Source: Bursaphelenchus xylophilus
Lineage: Eukaryota; Nematoda; Chromadorea; Rhabditida; Aphelenchoididae
Assembly: GCA_904066235.2 (NCBI GenBank)
Contig: CAJFCV020000001.1
Coordinates: 744,001-808,000 of the forward strand
Length of the DNA stretch: 64,000 bases
Direction: 5' to 3'
The first letter of the stretch is position 1. Each line of letters starts with the position of its first letter. The notes under the pieces are model-generated. The model was not told where the DNA came from. It saw only the letters and a program-made list of their open reading frames with translations, and ran no database searches. Positions 31,656-42,728 of this stretch are shown here, piece after piece. The translations under genes and the position numbers were made by a program.

Positions 31656-32918
31656 ATGTCAAAGGAAGTGAAAAGCCAGGACTACTGCTGTTGTGGCCTC
31701 TTCCACAAGCACGTAAGTTAAATATTCATCTAAAAGATTCCATATATTAACATCTTTCGCCTTCAAAAATGAGATTTTTTCATCTTGCCATATTAATGTC
31801 TAGTATAATATAAATATTGTCGGTTGCCGGGCAAATCTCAAATTTTTCCACATTTCAGAGCCTCGCATTTGTCGCTGGCACCTTCCTCTCCATCGCCTAT
31901 GCAGCCGCCTTGGCGCGCCGAATCTACACCACGTCCAGCGCGCCCGGAAACATGGACGCCATTATTATCGCGGCCGCCGCCATTGGGTTCCTCGTCCATT
32001 TGATGTTGGTCATCGGGAACCGACAGCACAACAAGTGTCTGTACATCCCTGCTATGATATTTAATGTAAGCTTATCGCTCTAAGGTCTCAAAAAGATCAT
32101 CAAAACATCCAAAACCAGCTGTTTGACCCTGCTTTAACTCGAAAGCCGCGGGAAAAATCCCATTTTTCCTTTCTAAAAAGCTTATGGGTTATATTATGCT
32201 TGGCGGTTGGATCAAGAACCGAATAGGAAGACTACAAAAATCGATGGGGCGAATAAAAAGACGTTCCGTTTGACGGAAAAACAACGCCCGAAGAGCCGGT
32301 CTCTTCGCCCCCCTCTCGCACTCGGTCCGTTTTGCGAGAGAGCCGAGCGTGGCGAAGTGGCCGAGTGGTCTAAGGCGCTGGTTTTAGGCACCAGTCTCTC
32401 CGGGGGCGTGGGTTCGAATCCCACCTTCGTCAAAATCGTTTTGCACTTGTTTCTTATGGTTTTTAGTATTGAAATAGCACAGTAAATTACTATTAGTTTT
32501 AGATTTGTTGCAAAATGCAACGAATACATTTATTTTTCCACATTTTCGCCGTAAATTTGCATTAATTTTGAGTTTTTTCATTCAAAAAATCTCATTTTAG
32601 GTCATTTGGTGCATCGACCAAACCCGCGCCGCTTTCTTCCACTTGAACTTTGTCGCTGGTGTGTTGCAGAATGCCGAAGCCTACCACAAGGCGGCTGGCA
32701 TTCCACACACCTTCGAGAAGTTCATTTCGTTGGTGATTTTGGACCTCTTCTTCACCGTCGGCGGAGTTTTGGTCGCTTTCGGATTCTTGGCCATCGTCGT
32801 CTGCGGCTACTGCTATTTGCGCCGCGAGCAGAAGGCGGCCAAGATTGTGCAGGTGGAGAACCCCGTCTACGCGAATGGACCGTTGCCCGAGAAGGCGCCG
32901 ATCACCGACTACATCTAA
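31656..32918 (+). CDS. Four-helix membrane protein, paralogue 2
   Basis: Exons 31656-31712, 31859-32065 and 32601-32918 encode 193 residues, all junctions in phase 0. The ATG lies 5 bp after a TTTAATTTGCAG site, typical of a trans-spliced nematode leader. The N-terminus carries YCCCGLFHKH, a cysteine cluster like that seen just before helix 1 in LAPTM4/DUF7027-type proteins. Four hydrophobic segments follow (about residues 20-38, 49-66, 70-90 and 138-161), then a charged tail with a possible Y-A-N-G motif. It is the tandem relative of the gene at 20668. Intron 2 (32066-32600) contains a tRNA-Leu gene on the same strand. An AATAAA lies 77 bp after the stop. Membrane protein of unknown role; the family assignment is tentative, the exon structure solid. 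Confidence 0.85.
32351..32432 (+). tRNA. tRNA-Leu (anticodon UAG)
   Basis: 82 nt. The acceptor stem GGCGAAG pairs with CTTCGTC (one G-U pair). A box is TGGCCGAGTGG, the anticodon loop is TTTAGGC on a CTGGT/ACCAG stem, a long variable arm (TCTCTCCGGGGGC) fits leucine, and the T arm is GTGGG-TTCGAAT-CCCAC. It lies in the last intron of the membrane-protein gene at 31656, same strand. No intron is visible in the tRNA itself. Confidence 0.95.
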
Positions 32919-32994
32919 ACTGTTAGAAAAGGAGCGCAGTTCTAATGTTCATATAATTTTATCATTTCAGTGTGATTTTTTAGTGTTTTCCTCA

Positions 32995-33000
32995 AATAAA
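32995..33000 (+). promoter_or_regulatory. Polyadenylation signal of paralogue 2
   Basis: AATAAA 77 bp after the stop codon at 32918, in an A/T-rich tail. Confidence 0.6.
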
Positions 33001-33120
33001 GTGTAATTTTACAGAATGATAGGGATTTATTTTTCAGTAATCAAAATGAATGGGAAGTTGCTTGGATGCAACGCTCAGATCTTCTGCAAAATCTTTGCTA
33101 CAAATACATAAAATCTAACA

Positions 33121-33527
33121 GGTAATTATCACCAAGTGCGACGCCCAGACATTCCATATATCTGGCACTCACTTTGGGCATAGACCATATATCAATTTAA
33201 GAAAAGTTTAGCTCACGCTTTGCAGGAAGAGCCGAGCTACTCAATGGTCTTTGCGGCCAAGAGAGTGTGGGAAAAACGGAGAACGGTCATAGAGAAAAAA
33301 CATTTTTTTGGCCATGTCTGCCAGTTCTGCGCGGAAAAAATGATTTTTATGTGGAAACATTACTCTCCACGTCCCAAAATCTCCAAAAAATCACATTTCT
33401 GCCAGCTTTCGACCAAAAAATCTCGGCCGTTTCAATAAAGCAAAAAAAGTGAAGCGCAAGCCAAATGTCTTTAATTTAGAAAAAAAAATATAAAAATCTG
33501 AGCGTTACACTTGGGATACTTTCCTTG
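33121..33527 (+). mobile_element. Family B element, near complete
   Basis: AATTATCACCAAGTGCGACG to TGAGCGTTACACTTGGGATA; starts about 120 bp after the poly(A) signal of paralogue 2. Confidence 0.7.
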
Positions 33528-33974
33528 TAAATCAATTTTCGAAACCTTTAGCTCACGCATTTCAGGATATTCAACTTCGAAGCCAAGATTCTATGAAAAA
33601 AAGTGTCAAAAAAAATTATTCTGTACAAAAACAATCATAAAATTCGGATTGAAAAATGGGATTGTTTACGCATATCAGCACAGACAAATGATCATCGCCT
33701 TAGCATCTTTGATAAGCAAAATGCCATTTTAAAAATTTATCAACACATCTTTTCTGTCGTTCAAGCTAAACATGCATTTTACAATCATACAATCAATTTT
33801 TTTGACCTCTCCAGAATTTAGGAACTCGTCACTTTTCAAATAAACGCGGCTAGCCTCAGTTTATCACCCTCCTGCCTTAGGCGATTTCCTCACATGGCTT
33901 TGCTAAAAAAGCAAACATAGCTGGGACCAGAGAAGTCAACGCTATATTACAATAAAGCCTGATAATTTTCTTTG

Positions 33975-34140
33975 GCGCGTTTTGGCGTGCCGCTGCAAAA
34001 ATGATGCAAAAAAGCGCATTGCACAGTGAATTTGACCAAAAATACTTTTGCACCGTGCATTTTTGCTTTTTGCCTTACGTCGCGAGCGATTACCATTTTT
34101 CGCAGCGACAACTCATTTTTTTTAAATGCGACAGAATTCG
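33975..34140. repeat. Degenerate family C-like sequence
   Basis: CATTGCACAGTGAA and TTTTGCACCGTGCA with other C/A words (GCGACAACTCATTTTTT), no clear ends. Confidence 0.4.
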
Positions 34141-34279
34141 GGGCCGCGACAAATTTTCAGGACTTTCTGGGGTAGCCTCGTTTTATTGAAGACTGTTCGC
34201 AGCTCTCGCAACAAAACCAATAACTTTTTAAAATCCTGACCCTTCAAAACTGCAACTTAAATTTTGCTAGTGTCCCGCC

Positions 34280-34740
34280 TTGATTTCACGCCTTCTCCCG
34301 GCAGCCAAACGAAAAGTTTGGACCGCGCCAGTCGCTCCCATCAAGCCTCTCTTGTTCAGGCCAGAGAAGCGAGAGACAGACGGACCTTTCCGCCGCTGTG
34401 TCCCATCTGGCCCTGCGTCCGTCCTCCTTTGTGGCCGGGGGGTTGGTCTAGCCGCGGCGAGTGCGCTTCCCCAACTCCTTCCGTCTGCCCCCCGCCCTTG
34501 GAGAGAGACCGAAACGATTTTCTCCCGTTGCACAGCGTTGGGCTCGCGGTTTTAGCGAGCGGCACAAGGGCAGGCGGCGAAAGAATGGAGGGGCCCATTA
34601 GGGACGGTGTGGACTGGTGGGCGAGATAGCGGCGGCGGTGGGGAAGCGCCAGAGAGCGTTCAGTCCGTGGCTGCCCTCGCTTCGCAAAGGCAGCCCGTGG
34701 ACTGACTGACTGGATGTGGAAACGGACGCGGGGTTTAGTC
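34280..34740 (+). other. GC-rich island 1, no gene assigned
   Basis: About 460 bp that is far richer in G+C and CpG than its surroundings. ORFs are open on both strands because of composition. It lies about 1.6-2 kb upstream of the MADF-FLYWCH gene and may be regulatory. Confidence 0.4.
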
Positions 34741-35144
34741 ACTTTTGTGGACTGAAATTCGACTAATAATAGGGTTGGAGGTGGGCTTAACAGACCTCAA
34801 ATGATTAGGCCAGAAATTGATGTCTTCAGCTTAGTTGTAAAAATTTGTCATCATGACATATTTTATTAAAAATTTTTGCGTGAAATAGTTTCCAAATGAG
34901 CTTAACACTTTTGCGCGCTAATATTCATCTAGTAATATTATAGGGAAGACTTTGGGCTATCATGCCGAAATTTTTACGGCAAGAGCTTGATGACTTTAAC
35001 TTTAAGTCATAGGAGTAAATTTGGCATCATGATTCATTTTTGAGAAGATTCAGCCAGCCCATTAATGCCAATGGGCTGAATTTTCGATTTGCGCCAAGTT
35101 TCATAGACTTTCAAGGGTCATACTTTGAGCATTTCCCCTATAAA

Positions 35145-35262
35145 AAACTTGTTCGTTATAGAAGAGACTCGTTGTATGGAGGTCCATTTTAGTCCAAGAA
35201 GTCTTCTTTAGACTAAAATGGACCTCCACAAAACAACTCGCTTCTATAACGAACAAACTTTT
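35145..35262. repeat. Palindrome of the TATAACGAAC type
   Basis: ACTTGTTCGTTATAGAAG and CATTTTAGTC at the left mirror GACTAAAATG and CTTCTATAACGAACAAA at the right, with almost no loop. Similar half-sites occur near 14690, 14840, 23280, 23690, 56910, 57420, 58420 and 62560. Confidence 0.6.
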
Positions 35263-35339
35263 TGATTTGCTGCAATTCCTTTTGTCGACTTTTGATTTTA
35301 GCCAAATTTCCCCTTCCTAACGTCTATTTTCAAATAAAC

Positions 35340-35735
35340 TGTAGCCGACTGCGGACTACAGCCGTCGGAGAGACGCCAGTCGTCGAGCGGATAGACCGGA
35401 CGGGCGCCGAAACAATCTCCTCGCCCCATGCGGACGCCCCCCGCCTTTTTCCCGCTGAGGGCCCGCAGAAAACGAGCCGCACTAGGCTCGCTTGGATTTG
35501 CTGCTGCGTCCCCCCGCTTGGTGGAGGACAGAAAAGTGGGGGGAGAAGGGGGAAGGTCTTTTCGGGTGCGTCCCCCCCCCCTCGCCCGGTTCGCCCCCAG
35601 CTCTTTTAGTCCAACCGTGAAGTTCGTGCCGCCCGCTCTTCAGCGCCGGCGCGTCTCCCTGGACGTCCCCGAGCCCAACCGAATATTATTCATCCCGCCG
35701 CTGCCTTAGCCCCCAGTCCCCGCACAGCCTCGTGA
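35340..35735 (+). other. GC-rich island 2, no gene assigned
   Basis: About 395 bp with long C runs (CCCCCCCCCTCG) and many CpGs, ending about 590 bp before the MADF-FLYWCH start. It could be that gene's promoter region or an unrecognised exon. Confidence 0.4.
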
Positions 35736-36326
35736 CGGAAATTGCTAGACCGGTTTTTCCCTTTTTCGTCGAGTTCTTGGATTTTCGTTATACTTTACAC
35801 TTGCCAAAGAATGGCATCCTTAAGGCTTTGTCAAATTTTTAGTCTGGGCGCGGTAAATCATTTTCTTGCTCTTTTAGCCTCATTTTTAAGTCAACTTTAC
35901 TATTAGATTTTAAGACTAATGGTATTATGCTAGTCATAAAATGGCTGATTCATATGTGGTCGGCTTCTAAATATGTAGCCAGATTGCTAAAAAAATATCC
36001 TCATTACCACGTTCGCCCAATCCAGGGCTCTATTTTTCCTTCGGAATTCACTTTTGAACGTTTCTAGTGTATTACACTAGGCAATAATTGCTGTATTTTC
36101 CAATCACACCTAATTCTTTTAGCCTAGACTTTCCTAGCCACTACGCTATACCCTCTAAACAATTTTAACCACATTTTGCGCCAAAGAAATCCCATTATTA
36201 CCACTAAAACGGCTATAATATTATCTTTGCCCATCAACCCGCGAATAGCCAATTCCACCCAATTTATCGGCATTCCGCGTCATTCTAACTAAATTTAGCC
36301 AATTTTCAGTCGGCTCATAAAAAATT

Positions 36327-38993
36327 ATGGAGGAGCAGGACTTTCTGGTTCGGTTGGTCAAACGAATCGAAGAAGAGCCGTCCCTATACAAGCTCGAGGA
36401 TCACAATTATAGCAACGACAACGTCAGACATCAAGCCTTTCTGCGCATCAAGGACAAATTGATCGACGACGGAGCCACCGAGGATCAAGGTAACGATTTG
36501 ATTTTTTCGTAAGGATTAGTAGATGGGATAGGAGAAAATAGCCAATTTTGGCTGCAGGGAAACTGGACGGGGAGAGCACGTCGAATAGAGAAGGGAACCT
36601 TTCAACTTGGCTTGTCGTCCCAAGTTTTAGCGGAAAAATTATTTTGAAAATTTTCCTCCAGGTTTTGCCGTTCAAATTATTCTCCAAAAATTCAAATAGA
36701 TCGAAAATAATCAGCATTGTCAAAAACCACCGCACGGCAAACCGAAATAGAACAAAAATGTCTCCCGCCCACTTTTGAGTTTCGTCCAAACGAAGTGTCA
36801 CAACTGACAAAAGCAATAAAATAAATAATTTCGAGAAAAATATTTTTTCCATCGAAAACCACACGAAAAGTTCTGTTGTGAAATTTCGTGTGAATTTGAC
36901 CGGTACTGGGTGTGCGAAGTGCCGAAACGAGGAAGAAGACTCCCTGGGTTGCCGTGCACCGGGTTTTTGCCAAATCAGTCACTAAATCGGTCAAAAAAGA
37001 TTTCTCGGACCCCTACTTGAGCTGGATAGAAATTGAGCGCCGGGAAATTGGCTTTTTTCCCGATTCCCCAGCGCCCAATTTCCATGCAGCCCAAGCAGAC
37101 GTCCGAGAAATCTTTTCTGACCGAGCTATCGACCAATTTGGCCAATTTCCCGGTGCCGCATTTCCATGCAACCCATGTTTGTGATGAAAGACCAACTTGA
37201 AGAGTTCCCTCTTTCTTTTTTCCATTTGACGTGGACGGCCCTCCGGAGGGGAAATTGGACGGTTTTTTAGTGATCTTTTGTTTCCCTATTCGGTCCGAGG
37301 CATGTGCGACCTTTTATTTCCCTCGCCATTTTCTAAAAAATCCGTCCAATTTCCCCAGTTCTCTTCCGTCCAACTTCCGCTTCTCCGGTTCCCTTCCCTC
37401 CAGTTTGTCTACAACCTATTTCACGCATTGATAAACGGTTGTATTGGACGTAAAATTTCGTGTAAATTGTATTTTTCACAAAAATACAAGGATTTTTTTC
37501 ACGTTTACTTTGATTTTCGTGAATTTAAAAAGTTTTGGGTATCGAAAGTACGATTTTTGGCCAAATTTCTTTTTGATTTGCATGGTTACCCCTATTTTTG
37601 CAACATAACAGCCATTCGCCATCATTTCCAACCTAAATTCATCAATAAAAACCTAATTTTCCTTATTTTAGCCTCTGTTGTGACGATCCGCGACAAGTTC
37701 CGAATCTTGAAGCGTCGATTCAGTTCCGAGCATCGGCGGAAGGGTGCCAAGAGTCAGTGGCCCTTCTATCAGCACCTAACTTTTTTGATTCCGTGTGTGG
37801 AGCACTCCTATGAGCAGGAAGCCATGAGGAATGCTGAAAAACGGAAGGTAAGGATGATGTAATCGACAAAAATTGCTCTTCTCTGATCAAATCAGAACTC
37901 TTGTTGCATTTACAAGGTGAAATACGGTATTTTATAATCCATTTGAGCAAAATTTCCAAAAAAATTACGTTTCGTCAAATTCTTATTTTTTTGCGATTTG
38001 TCATGGCTGTATGTAGATTGGGCTCGGTGAAATTGTGCGCGTTATGTAAATTGGGCTGAGGGAAAAAGTTTTATCTTGTTTTAGGACTCGAACGGCGTTG
38101 AAGGGGACGTTGATGGAGTTGACGTCGGGTACGACGCAAATGAGACATGGGACGAGCCGGTGCGCTACCTCTCCGAAAGGGGGAATGAAAAGTTGTTCCA
38201 TCATGGCTACTTGTACGTTAGAGACGTAGGCTGCAAGGACAGCTGGCGCTGCGCCAACAAGACTTTACGTTGTCCCGGCAGAGTGCGCTTCACTGCAAGG
38301 GGTGTGACGGAAACACCCCATAGACCGGACGAAGTAAGCAGTAGTATTGATAGTTGGCTTATTGAATATAGTGCGGTACAGGAATCAGTGTTCAAATGCA
38401 GGTACCATTGCGTCCAGGAAGCATTCCGAATACCGCTAAATACCTCTCCTCTATTTTCTTTCCAAAACTTTGACCCGGCTCCTGAAGATTATTACCTCTC
38501 AGAGGGCAGGAAGGAGCCGCGCCAGCCACGCTGAATTTTAGACGATTCGGAGTGCTTCCTGAACGCAATGCGATGAGCTTTTGCCCACTGAGGCCTGTCC
38601 CTCACTGTGTCACAACCGAATATTTTTAAGCTCCCGGACATTGGCCGAGCTATAACCGAAATCAAGTATCGCGAATACCTCGAACTGGCCTCTCAGAGCC
38701 GCGAACCCCACAAAGACTTGTACCTCAAGTTCGTCGCCAAGCTCGATCCCGCAACCCGGCGTACATTCCCGTCCTTGGAGAAGAGCCGAACTACAGTCCA
38801 CAAGATGAGAAATCGGTTAAACAAAGGCATTCGTCCCCGATCATTTGAAGCGGAAACTCTTCAGTCATCGTCGGGAAATGCCTCAAAGTCGGTTGTTGAA
38901 GACGGCGGTGCAGAAGACTCGAATCGTTTTGTAATGTTTGAAAAATTTTCAGCAAATCTGTATTCAGTAAAGCAACAGCAAAAAGAGCTTTGA
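36327..38993 (+). CDS. MADF-FLYWCH DNA-binding protein
   Basis: Exons 36327-36489, 37672-37847, 38085-38333 and 38631-38993 encode 316 residues. An ATTTTCAG site lies 17 bp before the ATG. Residues 5-105 form a MADF (Myb/SANT-like Adf-1) domain: LVKRIEEEPSLY near the start, then IRDKFRILKRRF and WPFYQHLTFL. Residues 138-196 match a FLYWCH zinc finger: L-S-E-R-G, H-G-Y-L-Y, W-R-C (C169), C176 and T-P-H-R-P (H192). The last exon (LPDIGRAITEIKYREYLEL onward) resembles the linker after FLYWCH domains in MULE-type transposases, but no catalytic transposase domain follows. The likely role is a nuclear DNA-binding protein derived from transposon domains. The last acceptor (ATTTTTAAG) is unusual but keeps the frame; without that splice the frame continues 67 codons to a stop at 38534. 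A stem-loop repeat fills intron 1. Confidence 0.75.
36940..37182. repeat. Imperfect inverted repeat in intron 1 of the MADF gene
   Basis: CTGGGTTGCCGTGCACCGGG mirrors CCCGGTGCCGCATTTCC-ATGCAACCC, and GTCAAAAAAGATTTCTCGGA mirrors TCCGAGAAATCTTTTCTGAC. Two arms of about 70 bp around a central block. Confidence 0.55.
37246..37358. repeat. Hairpin repeat in intron 1 of the MADF gene
   Basis: GGGGAAATTGGACGGTTTTT mirrors AAAAATCCGTCCAATTTCCC about 65 bp later. Related words occur at 36553. Confidence 0.55.
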
Positions 38994-39495
38994 TAAGGGG
39001 TAAAAAAGTACTGTCGCAAATTTTTCCTCACTGTCAGCCCAATTTACATACTGCGCCAATTTCCTTTCAGCCCAATTTCACACACAATCTGCCCAATTTC
39101 CATACAGCCATTTTTTGCAAAAATTTTCTAATTTTCTCAGCAAAATTGAAATTTTTTGCCTTGTTCATATCAGTAAACAGGCCTGATGGAGTCCGCCCAG
39201 TGCACAAAGAACAAGTTTGTGTATACGGCGAGTGTGGCCTAGCTACCAGGTTGCCAAGCGACCGTCCCAAATTTTCGGTCCGGCCTGATTTATGACTCGA
39301 AAAGTGCTAGTTATTTCCGAATTTTGTGGTTCTCCATAAATCCTAAGAGTAGTACGTTCGTTTCCACAACTTTTTGCCGAAATCCTAGCCGTTTTGGAGC
39401 ACTAAATTGAAGTTTATATCGCTTTAGGCAAGTGTAATATAAATTGATGTGAAGCGTTTATGTTGTAAATTACGTTACAAATTTTTTAGTGGTCT

Positions 39496-42400
39496 ATGGC
39501 CTCGTCGACGCCCAGAGGATCTCCTGAGGACAATGACGGCGAAGGGTCGGTCGTATCCGTCAAGGAAACCCTGGAACAATCGTTGAATTTGCCCAGATCT
39601 GTGACCAGACGTGGAGTCAACCCGTTCAACAAGGACGAAGAGAAGGTTTTGTTCAACGCGGACTTGCAGACATGGCTGAGAACGCATACGTGTTGTGGAG
39701 TGAAGACCAAGCCAGTTTATGACCAAATAATTGAAGCCATTCAGATGAAGGTAGGGCAATATCAAAAGTCTTCAAAAAAATAGATTTTTGTTTGACATTG
39801 ACATTATAGTTACGATTTCCAAGTGTAATAAAGCGTGAGCTTTATTAGTCACGCGATTAAGCAACTGTATTCCTCGTTTAACCCCTTCAAATCATCAAGA
39901 AATTACCTTATCCATCAAATTTCAGGAGCAAGGAATAGTTTTCCCCGCTCACCTCGAAAGAGATTACGTAATATACGCCGAGAAGTACGAATTGGTCAAG
40001 GACGAAGTGGAAAACTATGTAGTGTACAGAAAAGGCAAGAAAGTGGTTCATGAAGCGGAGCTTTTCGACATTCTCTATGATCTCCATCAGAAGACGGCCC
40101 ATTCCAGAAGAGATGTCATGTTCAAAAAGTTGAATGAGAAATACGACGGAATCAGCAAGTAAGTCGCTAAAATGATTTGTGTAGAGTATAGTATAGTGTT
40201 TTCTGGAATGATTCGGGCTTTGGTATTACTGTAACTTCGGATTTTTCGGAAAATCATCAAATTTTGAATTTTCGATATTTCGGCGGAAAAATTTTTTTGA
40301 AATTCTACTGGTTTTTGTTATCTGGCGATGTAAAAATACATCTAGTTTGTTGCTAAAATTGTTTTGAGTCATCAAAATTTTTTTGGATACTGTATTTTTC
40401 CCAAATTCCCAAATCTTCCGGATTTTTCGGTATTTTTTTTTATTTTGTCACCGAACTTATGAAAATTCGATGTGAAAATTGTAGAATATTATATGTAGAG
40501 CATTTTTACATCATCACAAAAATTTGGGTTACTGTAATTTTCCAGAAATTTTTTTATACTTTCGAAATTTTCCGATTTCGATCCCTTAAATTAATTTCCT
40601 TCCAGAAATCTGGTCATTATGTTCCTGAAAACATGCCGTTATTGCGAACTGAATGGCATCGGGATCCCACGAGAGCGGTCCAGCACCCAGTCCAAACGCA
40701 ACGGCTCCAGCTCGCCGCAAAACAACTTCCTGATGGAGATAATGCGCGGCGCCGACGAGAACCAGCTGGGCGAGGGCGCAGATGAGGACGAAGATTACGG
40801 GCCCTCCACCAACAGTAATCCCTTGTCCATGTTCCTGAAGGCGTGCGACCAGAATCTGATGAGTTATTGCGACTCCCCCAAGACCGATTCTAATGTGAGC
40901 ATGGACGAAAAAAACGACTTCGGTGAAGTCATGGCGCTTGCCGCATACCAGTTGAGACGTAAGTTGGATTTTTGGGGGCTTTGGGAATAATTAGAGAGAT
41001 TTTTGGGTAGATTTAGCCTGTTTTGGTGATTTTAGGGCGGATTTTATATTACTTTAGCCAATTTTTAAAGTTTTTTTGATTTTTCTCGTCTAAAATTAGA
41101 TTTTTTGACTAATGGCTAGTCTAGAGAGAAATTATGAGCCACAGAAAACCTGTGCGAGCTTTATTTGACTTAATTTTGCCGTATTTTTTAGAGTTTTATT
41201 CAATTTTTACCTTATTTTAGGTGTCTTGTTCGATTTTTGTTTTTCTTTCCTCTAAAACAAGGTTGTTTTGAGATTATAGAGGTCTAAAATAAAAGTACAT
41301 GTAATTTGAGACTTTCAGTTAAAAAAATTAAATAAAATTTCACCTGCCTTTACCCATTTTTGACCAAATTTCACCTTATTTTAGTCATATTCCCGCATTT
41401 TTCAACCATTTCCCTCTAAAATAAGCCCATTTCAGAGACATATCTCCTTCTACGGGTAGTCAACGATCCATCGCATTTGGTCGTGTGCAAAGTCAATGAT
41501 GAAGACTATTTCCCCTCAGGCAAGGTTGATCATACGGTCGCGGATCGGGCCAACTGGTCTCCAGGACAAATCGTGAGAGCGTAGTGAGTTGAAACCACTT
41601 CTTAACGGAGTTTTTGTAACAAAAAAGATCAAAGTTTTCACTTTTTGAAAAAAAAAAAAATTAAAAAAACTTGTCAAAAGGCGGTTTTTGACGTTTTCCC
41701 AACAAAAAGCGCCTCTCTCTTGAAAGAAAATAAAAAAGCAAAGGGTGTGCCCGGTTAGCTCAGTCGGTAGAGCACCAGACTCTTAATCTGGCTGTCGCGG
41801 GTTCGAGCCCCGCATCGGGCTAAGGCCATTTTTGGTGGGGGTTTGAGATTTTTTGAAGGGGAATGGCTGTAAATTATTTTTTAAGAGTTGTAAAGACGTT
41901 TAGAGGTTGTAATTTTTATGTTGAAAGCGGAAATTTAATTTTTTTGGCAGAATTTTGGTTTATTAAGAGATTTTTAAACGTTTTTACGGATTTTGAAGGG
42001 GTTTGGAAATGAAAATTGATCCGGAGGCGTTTTGTAAATTATTTTTTATGTGGTTTAAAACGGTTTTTAATTTTTCGATTTGATTTTTTCGACGAAAAAA
42101 TTTACAATTTTGAAAAAATTTGAGATTTTTCATCATTTTTTGGGGTTTTACTTAAATTTTTGGTAATAAATTAAAACAAAGCCTCTAACATCAAAATAAA
42201 TCCTTTAAAATATCTTCTCTTTCAGTTTCGGCTTCGAGCAGCGCCCTAAAGACTGTGTTGTGGAGTCGGTTGGGGCTTCGGAAGCGGTCCAAGACGAGTT
42301 TTTCAAAGCCAAACTAAAGCTCACCAATCAGCCGCAAAACCCACAACGTTCCCAGGAAAATGGCGCACCAGAGCCGAAGAAAGCGCGGACGGAGCCGGCG

Positions 42401-42553
42401 GTGACAGCGCGGAACGGCTCGCTTCAGTCGAGCGATATGAGGAACATCCAAAATCGCTTCGAAGAGATGGAGGAAAGGCTGCGATTTCTCGAACAACAGG
42501 TCTTCACCAACACCTCAATCCCCAAGCTAGACTTTATGGGCACGGGCGCGTAA
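39496..42553 (+). CDS. Integrase-type HHCC zinc-binding domain protein
   Basis: Exons 39496-39750, 39926-40158, 40606-40958, 41436-41583 and 42226-42553 encode 438 residues; every junction keeps the frame. ATTTTTTAG lies 6 bp before the ATG. Residues 130-180 match the H2C2 zinc-binding domain found before retroviral-type integrase cores: H139-x4-H144, then KYDGISK and C173-x2-C176. No DDE integrase core follows; instead there is an acidic linker, a conserved-looking block (TYLLLRVVNDPSHLVVCKVN) and a C-terminal coiled coil (about 401-420) after a basic patch, PEPKKAR, a possible nuclear signal. This is the layout of host genes that kept only the zinc domain of an integrase, as in SCAND3/KRBA2-like proteins. 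It starts 503 bp after the MADF-FLYWCH gene on the same strand, so an operon is possible. A tRNA-Lys lies in intron 4. Confidence 0.75.
41749..41821 (+). tRNA. tRNA-Lys (anticodon CUU)
   Basis: 73 nt. The acceptor stem GCCCGGT pairs with ATCGGGC. The D arm is TAGCTCAGTCGGTAGAGC, the anticodon stem CCAGA/TCTGG holds loop CTCTTAA, and the T arm is GCGGG-TTCGAGC-CCCGC. It lies in the 642-bp last intron of the gene at 39496, on the same strand. Confidence 0.95.
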
Positions 42554-42697
42554 TTTTGAGCCATATTTTTTGTTTTAAAATTAGATTTTTTTGAATTTTT
42601 TTGATAAAAATTGTTATTTCACTTGAAAGCAGGTGAGAACTGATGTGTGGACCACATCAGAGTGTTGTTGGATGTTGTATGCATTTTTTGTGAAAAT

Positions 42698-42703
42698 AAT
42701 AAA
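42698..42703 (+). promoter_or_regulatory. Polyadenylation signal of the HHCC gene
   Basis: AATAAA 145 bp after the stop codon at 42553, just before the tandem array at 42729. Confidence 0.55.
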
Positions 42704-42728
42704 TGATTTGGATATTGGAATTGAAAGT

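Noticed and set aside
34264..34742. Frames of 88-128 codons in the GC-rich island
   Set aside because: Open on both strands at once because of composition; no domain or splice support.
36448..37184. Open frames in intron 1 of the MADF-FLYWCH gene
   Set aside because: They fall in inverted repeats and interrupt an in-frame MADF domain that joins perfectly when spliced.
37278..37862. A 194-codon frame as a separate gene
   Set aside because: Only 37672-37847 is real coding sequence (MADF exon 2); the upstream part is intron read-through.
38334..38534. Direct extension of the FLYWCH exon to the stop at 38534
   Set aside because: The extension has no family similarity, a good GTAAGC donor sits at its start, and splicing to 38631 restores a convincing C-terminal exon; kept only as an alternative.
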